From contig CM037589.1 in assembly GCA_021018995.1 (NCBI GenBank), positions 13,903,001 through 13,967,000 of the forward strand: a stretch of 64,000 nt of DNA. The letters are read 5' to 3'. Below, piece after piece: positions 11,604 through 22,600 of the stretch. Source of the stretch: Chloranthus sessilifolius. Taxonomy: Eukaryota > Streptophyta > Magnoliopsida > Chloranthales > Chloranthaceae. Both the position numbers and the translations under genes were made by a program. Each line of letters begins with the position of its first letter. Position 1 is the stretch's first letter. The notes below the pieces were generated by a model. The model did no database searches and was not told where the DNA came from. It saw only the letters and a list, made by a program, of their open reading frames with translations.

Positions 11604-14600
11604 CTAGTGAAATCAATCCAGCATAAAAAATTCAAGTAAGTAGCAGTTAAAGCCTGTAGGGGATTGGTAAGGTTAAGATAGCCAAGGCTATAATAAATGA
11701 TAACTGATATTGGGTCGCTTAAAAAAAAATTGATAGCTTATATCATTTTGACCAGTTACCAAAGCACTTTCCAGAGGGAGCAGTACACTATCTGATGCTA
11801 TCAGACTGGAAATTTTGTCTGCTGTGAATTAAGTTTGTTAAGTTGGACAGCTCATGCTGCATGGACCATGCCCATTTCTCTAATGGGCCATGGTCCGCTT
11901 TAAATAACACCGGCCGGATGTTCCCAAGTGTCAGGTCAATATCTTGGATAAAGACAATTCATTAATGAAGTCATGGTGGAGGCAGCTAGAAAAATAATCA
12001 GAAGTTGCTACTGACATGTTTGGAATGCGGTCCATCAATTTGATCGTCCAAACCAACGGCCTGTGCATCTATTCAACGTCAGAAAGGTTTTGAAACACCA
12101 TTTTGCTCATATATGATACACAGTGGATAGGATCCACTGTCATTAGGCATCTAGTTTCAATCTATCAGTGTTTTTCTGCCTAGTAATCGAAAATTTGAGA
12201 GGAGTTTCCAGAGTTTCAAATTTAAAGCAGAAGATGAATTTAATGCAGCAAAACAAAATGACTGGTCTGACAGAGAAAAGCAAACAGCTATACTGCAATG
12301 TCGCGAATAAGTCAGCAAGGGAAACAATCAAGAAAAAATTAGGAAAAATTCTGGGCAAAATGGCAAATGGAGAAATTTTGGCAAAAAAGGCAAAAATTGG
12401 CTAAGTTGGAGAAAAAAAAGTCGCAAATTAATAGAGTTGTTCACAATTTATTCCAGCAATTGTGTTTTTGAATAATGAGTGATTTATACATGTTTTATTC
12501 GTTTGATGGATAAATCACAATTAAAAGGTGACTTCTCCAAAAGTAGTCGATTATTGCCACTAGGAATTGATTGTGCTTTGTTTTTCTGTTTTCTCAGTTG
12601 TTTTGTTTTTTACCTGATCGGTATAACTGCTTCCAGTCAACTGTCGAGACAATTTTGTATAGTACCAATGAAAGACTGGTATTCAGCTATCGACCAAATG
12701 ATTCCACTGGAAAGAGATACCAATAATTAAAGGCTTCCTGTTCATTTAAAGCTCATAATAGACAAACTTCTGAGCAATTGAGCACACAAAAATCCAAGCA
12801 TTTTGAAAAGAGTTGGTATTAGGTACCTGATCCGGAGCACCACCAGCTGTGTTTGGGTCAATCTCCCTCCTCCAACATTGGCAGTTTAGGATATTTTTAA
12901 TCGCCAAATCAATGAAAGGTCATAAGCATACTTTCACTGATTTGTGTGCTCAGATACAGCCATGCACCTCCTGAGGCTTGACCATTTTGGCAGAGAAAGA
13001 GATTGACCCGACTATGCCGGCAGTGCTTGGGTCAGGTACCTGAGTATGCCGGCAGTGCTTGGGTCAGGTACCTAATTCTAACTCTTTTTAAAATAATGAG
13101 AATCGTAGGAAGCTTCGAGCAGCTCACTGGATATTTCCATTAACTGCATTCTTTTAAAATTCTATGATCTGAAAAAAGTTGAGGAGCTCCATCAGTTTAC
13201 AAAATTGACAAATGCTGTTCTCTGTTCTTATAAAGATCAGAAGGTAAAATGTAAACAAATAATGCTTATCTTTTATATATAATTAAATTGTGTTTTTGTT
13301 TTCTGTCACCCTTTTATTCTTGAAGATGATCCATATTCGTTTGCAGTCCAGAAATCTGAGAAAGGAAATTGGAATAGAAGAATTTTAGTAACAATAGCAA
13401 ATATAGCAGAATATGAACTTACTAGAGGGCCACTGGCTATGTAACGGAAACCGATCAACTCTCCATATTCTTTCCAGAAAGCGAACTTCTCAGGAGTGAC
13501 ATACTCCTTCACTGTCAAGTGCAATGGGGTTGGCTGCAAGCAGACACCAGTTGTTGATATGCATGCCAGTTTACCGTAACCACTCACAAACTACAAACTA
13601 ATTTTAGCGAATTTATATGCATGCCAGTTTAGACTATATATCTACTAATACAGTAGAAACATAGAAAACTGAGAATTATGTGGAGCGAACTGACCATGAA
13701 TTTGGAGCTTATGGTCTCTGTATCCACATGAATGAAGCAGAAAAGAGATGCCAAGATAAATAAATTAAGACCCCCGCTCTCTATATTATACTTCCCACGT
13801 CATCTAACCTGTAAATACTGTCCGAGTGTCAGAATATCAACACCAATGGCCCTTAAATCAGCCATGGTTTCCTTAACCTCATCCTCCGATTCTCCAAGGC
13901 CCAGCATTATAGACGATTTGGTTATCATCCCATTCTTGCAAAGTTTTGCATGTTTCAGAACAGATAGACTCTGCTCATACCTGTATTACCAATAACATAT
14001 AGCGTATAAATGAAGGAGCGTGAAAGGCAATCATGAGAGAACAAATAGCATTGAAGCTATCAACAATTTTACTCATTCATATTATTCTTCTAGGAAGGAG
14101 GGATTCGTGATATATTGGTGTGGTTCCAGATTCCAATTTTATGAGTTCATCAAGATTCGCAAATAAAAGAAAAAAATAAATAAACTCCACCCCATTAAAT
14201 AAAGGCTTACTGATCAATTTTAAACTCATGCAGGCAGAAATGGTTGCCCCTTTGTTGAATTGAAATTAATATTATAAATTGAAGTTCTTCTGGGAGCTAC
14301 TAATATTCAGATAAAAAAATCACAATTAATTATCCAATGGCATCAAAAGAGAGATAAGAATATGCGTTTCATACCCTGCCCGAGGATCTCTGACAATTCG
14401 TTGAAGCCGTTTCACAGTCTCAATGTTGTGAGCAAACACATCTAACCCAGAGTGTACTAGACTTGAAACAGCATCTAAGTCACCTCGAAAATCAGAAGTT
14501 AAACACTCAACCAGGATTTCAGGTTTAAGGTTCTGCATAACAAACAATATGGAGTTAAAAGGTGTCGTCTGGAAGTCACAACATATTTGGCGTGGGTGTG

Positions 14601-16512
14601 AAGAACCCAACAGTTAGAAACACATCTATAAACCTTCTTTTAGAGAATCAATTATGTAAACCTTCATGGCTTCGACCGTTTGAGCAAAATGGCCACTTCC
14701 ACCATCAGGTAGGTCATCACGATCAACACTAGTCAAAACAATGTAATCCACCCTGCCAAATGCATAGATCACAGAAGAAAAGCAATACCAAAAGGCATCA
14801 TGTGGCCAATAGAGAAGAACATCATAAAATCAAAAGTTATGTCATAAATTGTGGGGCTGTCAATGGCCCAGGCTGGTGAACCAGACTTGGGTAGAATTTC
14901 AGGCATAGGGGCAGGCCAGGGCTGGGATTGAAATTTAGGCCCAATTTAGAAAAAGGAGAGATCCTAATAATCTTAGAATATCGCATTCAGGCCCAGTCCA
15001 TTTATTCAATTTTGAGCTGGTCAAACCCTAATCTTCAGGCCCAATTAGTAAATGAGATAGGCGCAACCCTGACTTTGAGGCCCAATAAACAGTGACATCC
15101 AGGATAAATTATGTGTCTATAGGTAGCAATCAGTGTTTTAAATAGCGTTTGAGGAGTAAGCCTTAAGGCATAGCCTTGAGGAGTAAAGGTACATGAGGTG
15201 TAGTAAGGCACAAGTGAGGCGCAGTGAGGCTTAAGCATCGAGTAAATTTTTCACTTTTTCTTATAAGTTTACCTTTTTTTTCACAAGTTTACCCTTTTAA
15301 AGGAGTACTAAGGGATGAAATAGAGGAGAATGACCTTTACTAATATTCAATAACTTAAAATTGTTATTTGTTAATGAGAATGGAAATGACCAATGAGTGG
15401 TTAACGTTTATTTTTTACTATAACTGTTATTTTTTGTGTTATGGAGTTATGAGTTGTGCCTTGAGACTTAATATTGCAAGCATTAGCAATTTTGCGTATG
15501 TTTTGATTGTGAACCCTTCTTTTGTAATGGTAAATGGTTGCACACTTATACATCTCATTGCGTCCTTTGTGCCTTGAATATTCATTGTTTATAATTAGAA
15601 AATTGTTCATTATTTTCTCTAATATGTTTTCTAATATATGTATTATTTTTCATTAATTTTTTTTTACTATCCTTAATTTATTATATTTTTACACTTAAAA
15701 ATTTACAATTGGGAGGACTGAGCACTGCGCCTTGCACCTTTCACCTTTAAAAACACTGGTAGACATGTTATATTTTTTTGGGTAAATTGTGACAACCTGT
15801 TTCTTTTATACAAAAAAAAATGAATTTGTGTAAATAGATATTTGCAGATGTTTATTTATGGATATTGTATCACCTATACATAAATGGAAAATGATCATCA
15901 GCCAATCCTCAATGTTCTATAAATTTGGAAGAAATAGCTTATAAAGACTTACCCCCAGCTTGCAATTGCCCTAGCAGTGTTCTCGGGTTCCATTGGGTCT
16001 GGTGGTGCCGGGTTTCTACTGGTTTTCACTGCACAAAACCGACAACCGCGAGTGCAAGTATCCCCAAGAAGCATGATTGTCGCGGTCGCAATGCCGTCCT
16101 CTTCTCTTCCTGCCCCTCCCCCTCCATTCCAACACTGCCCACAAAAACCACCAATCACAGTTTACCATTTCTTTAATTTTGAAAATTACACAAACCCCCA
16201 ATGAAACCACCCAGTTAACATTGATTCTAGTTCCATATAGCAAAAGACAGCAAAATCTAGGTAATTTCTATGATCAAAATATCCTTGAACCAGCCAATGT
16301 ACATTCCAAGTACACATTTGCAATCATGGATTGAAATCTCTGTATGGTGCGCCGGCTTTCCATAGTTTGAGAATAAACTATGGAAAAATGGCCCAACGTG
16401 ATATGAATTCACAGAAACAGGTCCATATTTAGAATAGCTTGATCATAAGACTTATTCATATGAGATCAGATGAGACTTTGTAAATGTAAAACATGTTACA
16501 AAATCCCCATTA

Positions 16513-16603
<91 letters not shown>

Positions 16604-19600
16604 AACACTAAAACCAGCGAATTAGTATCAGGTACTGGACTTGAGTGCCCACAGCAACACTTGGATCAATCTCAAACCGACAACCTTGGTTATGTGCTGC
16701 TAATTGTGGGGCCAAATCAGTGAAAGCTTAAAAAGGAACTTTTACTGATTTGCCTGCTCATAAACAGTAGTGCGGCTCTTGACTCTTGAGGCTTGACCAT
16801 TTAGGCAAAAGGAGATTGACGCAAGTGCCAGGGCTAGCACTTGGGTGCATAGTGACCAAAAACACTTTTTTTTACATAAAAAGCCGTTTAAAATGCGGTT
16901 TTTGGAAGAAGAAAAAAATGCATTAAAAAAAAAAAAAAATTCCCCCTTTTCCTTGAGAAACGCGTGTTTGCTCACAACATATATTTTTTATTTTTTAAAT
17001 TTTCAAAAAAATTCCGCTTTTTCACGAAATTGCTGAAATTTGTGTTTTTTTTAATTTTAATTTTTTCTCTCATAGCCATTTTATTCCCGTACCTAGACTT
17101 GGTCACTATGCTTGGGTGGGTACCTAACACCATCTCAAAACAATTCTCTCTTTGATTCAAAACTTAAATTCTGCTAAAAACATGTTCCAAAATTACAATT
17201 ATCAAAAGATCATAAAATACTTAATAAATTCTAAAATGGTCTTTTGATATTTAAACGATCATAAAAGATATTCTACTAAAACCATGCTAAGAACTGTTCA
17301 CTTAAATTCAAAAACGCGGCACATCAACAAAGTTCAGATTCGGCAATCATTTGGTGGGGTGTCAGTTAGATTAAATTTAGATAAAGCCGGGAAAGATTCC
17401 AGAAAAAATTCGGAAAATTTTTGGGGATTTTAAATATAGTAAAGAATTAAAATTATAAAATTCTATTAAGTCATATCAAGTTTAAAATGGTGACTTTAAA
17501 TAATAAAATACATGTATTATATAATTTGCATGCATTAACAATTTACAATCATAAAAAGACAATATGAAGTACGACTAAAGCATGTATTATGATGATAAAA
17601 ATTCAGAAAATTCAGAGAATTCATGAATCTAATGAATGTTTGGCAGACCACCTATTCAAAGATTTTTTTCCAAAATTTTGATTAATTCGGCGAATTGTGA
17701 CAGAGCTCTCAAATCTTCCAAACATCATTAAACCTTCCCATCCAGCCATTTTTATAAATAAAAAATAGAAAAAAAGAGATAATAATGTTACACCATTAAA
17801 TTTATATTATGCCATGTGGTGCTCATCTGTGATCAATCTAAATTGTACAAGTGGTAATCCATCATTAAAACATATCACAGCCCACAGAAACACGCCTATA
17901 CTATAAGTGGATGTGATCCATCCAATTGATAAACTTTAATATCAACTATTAAAACTAAAAACAACAGTTGATATTTGAGTCAATAGATCGGACGGTTCAA
18001 ATTTCTCAAAAAGTACGATTTTTGGGTCCATTTCCCTTCAATGTTTGATCTATCGCTTTGACGGTGTGGATTACCCACATCTTTAACCCTAAATGGTGTA
18101 AGATAATTTAAATACCATTTTGGTGTTTAAATGATGGTCAGGGAAGCACAATGAAAAATTTTGTTTTCGGCAATATTTCGGTAGGGGGTTATTTTGGTTC
18201 ATTTTGGATAAATTTCAAGAAAATTTTGAAAGCTTAGGGAAACTTTCGGGGAGTACTATGTTGGTTAGGTTTAATCCCAACTGTGAATAGAGAGAGACAC
18301 TTTGAAGAGTGTTCTCGGGTCAAAATCGATTGATCAATTCTATATAGAGATCGATCAATTCTGGGAGACAATTAATTGACAATTTGAGGGTCGAAATCGA
18401 TCGATCGATTATGGAAAGTGATCGATCGATTCTGGGCGACAATTGTTTGGCAACTCTCGGGTTGAAAGCGATCGATCAAATTTGGAGAGCGATCGATCGA
18501 TTTTGGGCAAACAATTTCCACGAATTTGGATGCTTTGGTTATTAAGAGAAGTTTTTGGTCAAAGCTTCCTAATGCAAGTTGGAACCTATCAATAGAAGGT
18601 TTTTCTAGGGTTCCAAGAGAGAAGGTTTTCAAGAGAGTGAAAAATGTGGAATACTTTAGAGAAATAAGGTATTGAAGAATAGCTTGGAGATTGAAGCCGT
18701 TCTTGTGTTGGAATCGTTAATATATTCCAACAGATCTCTTCTTTGCATCAAGTCCTTGTTTATTCAGCGTGTTGGCTATTGAAGGTCATACGAGATCTTA
18801 ATTGAGAGTGCACTAGACAGAAGAGAGTGTGTGTATTGTAAACGTTCCGAAATATAATGCATATACTCCGTGGATGTAGCCCTAGATTGGGTAAACCACG
18901 TAAACTCCTTTGTGTTGTATGTGATTCCTTTCAGCGTCTTCTTATTTTGCCATATTCGTCACGATAGAGTTCGGTATCTTGAATTCTAACAAGTGGTATC
19001 AGAGCCAAGTTTAGGCTATAATGGCGATGAAGGTCTCGAATACACGATTTGAGGTGAAGAAATTTTCGGAGAAGAATAACTTCGTTCTATAGCAAGTCAG
19101 GGTCACAGATCTCCTTCTCCAACAAGGCATTGATGATGCTCTACTTGGGAAGGAGATTGGGAAGAAGGCAGGAACATTCGATGAAGAGTGGACTTCTCTT
19201 GATAAGAGAGTCGTAAGCACTATCCGATTGGGCTTGTCCGATGAAGTTTTGCACAACGTTCTTCACAAAAAGACGACTGTAGATCTGTGGAAGAAGATAA
19301 AATCTCTCTACATGACAAAGTCGCTGTCAAACAGGCTCTTCATGAAGAAACAACTCTACACACTTCGTATGAAGAAGGTTGGTACGCGTATTCATGATCA
19401 TTTGAATTCGTTTAATAAAATAATTAGTAAACTATTGAGCATTGAGGTGAAACTTGAAGAAGAAGATCTTGCACTTCTCTTACTCACTTCATTACCTACA
19501 TCTTATGAGCATCTTGTGACCACATTATTTATGGTAAGGATACCATAGGCGTCGAAGAAGTGACTGCTGCACTTCTTTCAGACGAATTAAGAAAACAACG

Positions 19601-22600
19601 CGAATCTAACTCCGAATGGACTAATCTCTTTAGAAAAAGGGGTTGAAACCATGGTCACAATAGAGATAAGTCCAGAGGAGACAATAAATCCAGAGGAAAC
19701 AACATGTCCAAATCTAGGAGTGACATAAATGATATTATCGGTTACTTCTGTAAACAATCTAGACACATTCGTAAATATTACAAACAAAGATTGAATAAAG
19801 ATAAGAGTGATGAAGGGACTTCGCAACTAACTAGTGTTGCTAAGTCAGATTTCGGTGAAGATCTATTGTGTGCACTATTAGGCTCCAATCAGGTTGATGG
19901 TAGGTGGATCCTAGATCCAGGAGCATTGCATCACATGTGTCCATACCGGGATTGGTTTGACCAGTACAAGGGACGATTTTGAAGGGGAATGACAGTGTAT
20001 GTGAAGCAGTGTGTATCAATTCTATCAAAATAAAAAAGTTTGATGGTTATGTTCGCACTTTTACTGAAGTTAGGTATGTACCTGATCTGAAGAAAAATTT
20101 AATCTCATTGGGGGCATTGGATAAGATAGGATGTTGAGTCATCCTAGAATCCGAAAAACTGAAGGTTGTAAGAGGTGCTATGACTTTGATGGAAGGTGCG
20201 AAGATGGAGAATCTTTATATTCTAATAGGCGACACAATCAACGGCAGTGGTGTTGCGGCTACGAAAGATTTAAAGGATCTCTCAGATTCGTGACACAGGA
20301 CGCTTGGTCACATGAGTGAATGTGGGCTAATAGAGCTCATAAAGAATAAGGTGATTTCTTATATTCATACTTGTAGACTGAAATTTTGTGAAGATTGCAT
20401 CTTCAGGAAGCAAAATTTTTTTTTTTCACAAGAAAACATACTTCGAAGGGGCTGATTGATTACATACATTCAAATGTATGGGGACTAGCTAAAGTCACTT
20501 CAGTAGGTAGAGCCAACCACTTTGTGTCATTCATAGATGACCATTCCGGAAAAGTTTAAGGGTATCCGATTAAGAATAAGTCGGATGTGTTTTAGAAATT
20601 CAAGCAATGGCAGAGTATGGTTGAAAAGCAAGCAGACGGAAAGGTGAAGATTCTCGGATCAGATAATGGTAGAGAATACTTGCCATCGGATTTGAAAGCT
20701 TACTATGAAAATTAAAGGATCGTTAGACACTTAATAGTTCTTGGAAATCCTCAACAAAACGGCGTAGCCGAGAGGATGAATAAAATACTATTGAAAAAAG
20801 CGCAGTGTATGTTGAATCATTCCAGCTTGAGTCATGAGTTTTGGATAGAGGCAGTGAGCACAACATATTACTTGGTCAACCAGTCGCCTTCAGCGGCATT
20901 GAACTCAAAAACTGCATATGAGGTTTGGTACAAAAGACGCAGAAGTTACTCTCACTTAAGCGTGTTTGGATGTACCTCGTATGCATTACTTCAGGGAAGT
21001 GAACGATTTAAGTTGGATCCAAAATCCAAAAAGTGTGTCTTGATTAGCTATGGCCAAGGAATAAAAGGTTATCGTTTGTGGGATACACAATCTCACGAAG
21101 TGATAGTTCAAAGAGATGTAGCTTTCAATGAAGATGAATTTTCAATGAAAAAGACGAAAGACAAACTTCAGTCATCTGGTGAACCACAGGTACAAGTGGA
21201 TGTTGAAAGGCATGAGCAAGATGAGAAAAATAATGAAGACTCTAAGATAGAGCATGATGGCACAGTTTCTCAAGACTTGCAGTCCTAGGTACTGGGTCCA
21301 GTTCAAGCTACCTTGAGAAGGTCAAAAAGGACAAATAAACGTCCTGAAAAGTTTAAGCATATGGTTTCTTAATACTAACACTTATCACCGAGAATTGGGA
21401 ACCAAGCACAGTTCCAGAAGCTGAGGAGGATACAAATGCAGTAAAGTGGCAGTTAGCTATGGAAGAAGAATGACAGTCACTTCAGAAAAATGAGACTTGA
21501 GATCTCCTGAAACTTCCTAAAGGGAAGAGAGTCATCGGTTGCAAATGAGTCTTTCGAAAGAAAGAATGTGATAAGAGAAAAGCTCCGAAGTTCAAAGCAA
21601 GACTAGTTGCAAAGGGGTTCTCTCAGAAAGAGGGTATCAATTAGAATGATATATTCTCTCCGATTGCGAAGCATACATCGATTCACACTTTATTGGCTGT
21701 GGTTGCTCAGAAAGATCTAAAACTAGAACAGATGGATGTGAAAACAGCTTTTCTCTATGAAAATCTTCAGGAAGAAATTTATATGAGACAGCCTGAAGGA
21801 TTTGAAGCAGAAGGGTCAGAATCGCTCGTCTATAAATTGAAGAAATCTTTATAAGGTCTCAAATAGGCATCCAGGAAGTGGTACAAGAAGTTTAATTCAT
21901 ATATAGGGTATCACAGGGGGTAGTATGATTGTTGTGTCTACTGAAAAGAGTATTATGAAGGGAAGATAATCTTTCTAATTCTCTATTTAGATGATATGTT
22001 GATAGCAGCAAAAAGCAATGTTAAAATCAACAAGCCGAAGTGATCATTGAGCCAGAAGTTTGAGATAGATATTGGTTGCACAAATAAAATCCTAGGTATG
22101 AAAATCATGAGAGATCGTGAGAATAAGAGGCTTTGGCTAACTCAAAGGACTTTTATCTAAAAGCTCATTAAGAAGAATAATATGAGTGATGCTAAGCCGA
22201 TATCAACTCCTCTAAAAGAGCACTTTAAACTCGCAAAAAAGATGAGTCTGTCCACATATGTAGAAAGGAAAGACATGAAGAATGTTCCGTATGCAAATAC
22301 TGTTGGGAGTTTGATGTATGTCATGGTGAGTACTCGACCAGATTTAACACAGGCCTTGAATGTGGTTTGCAAGTATATGTCTAATCAGGGAAGAGAGCAT
22401 TGGCTTGCGGTTAAATAGATATTGAGATAACTAAAAGGTACTGCTGAAAATGGATTGATGTTCGAAGGTGGAGATACATGCGAGTTGGATATCTACGGTT
22501 ACATTGATTCCGATTATGTTAATAACCTTGACAGAAGAAGGTCTACCATGGGGTACGTGTTCTTTTTGACAGGTGGAATAATTAGTTGGAAGTCTATGCT

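Noticed and set aside
13306-13422. LIP1P exon 6 reading continued past GPL into the SSYS codons
   Set aside because: The frame runs through a GTAAGT donor; the true continuation VRSSYRAGE is found in phase at 11538-11603.
15925-16176. Plus-strand proline/serine-rich frames over LIP1P exon 2
   Set aside because: Antisense shadows of the CTRGCRFC-encoding exon.
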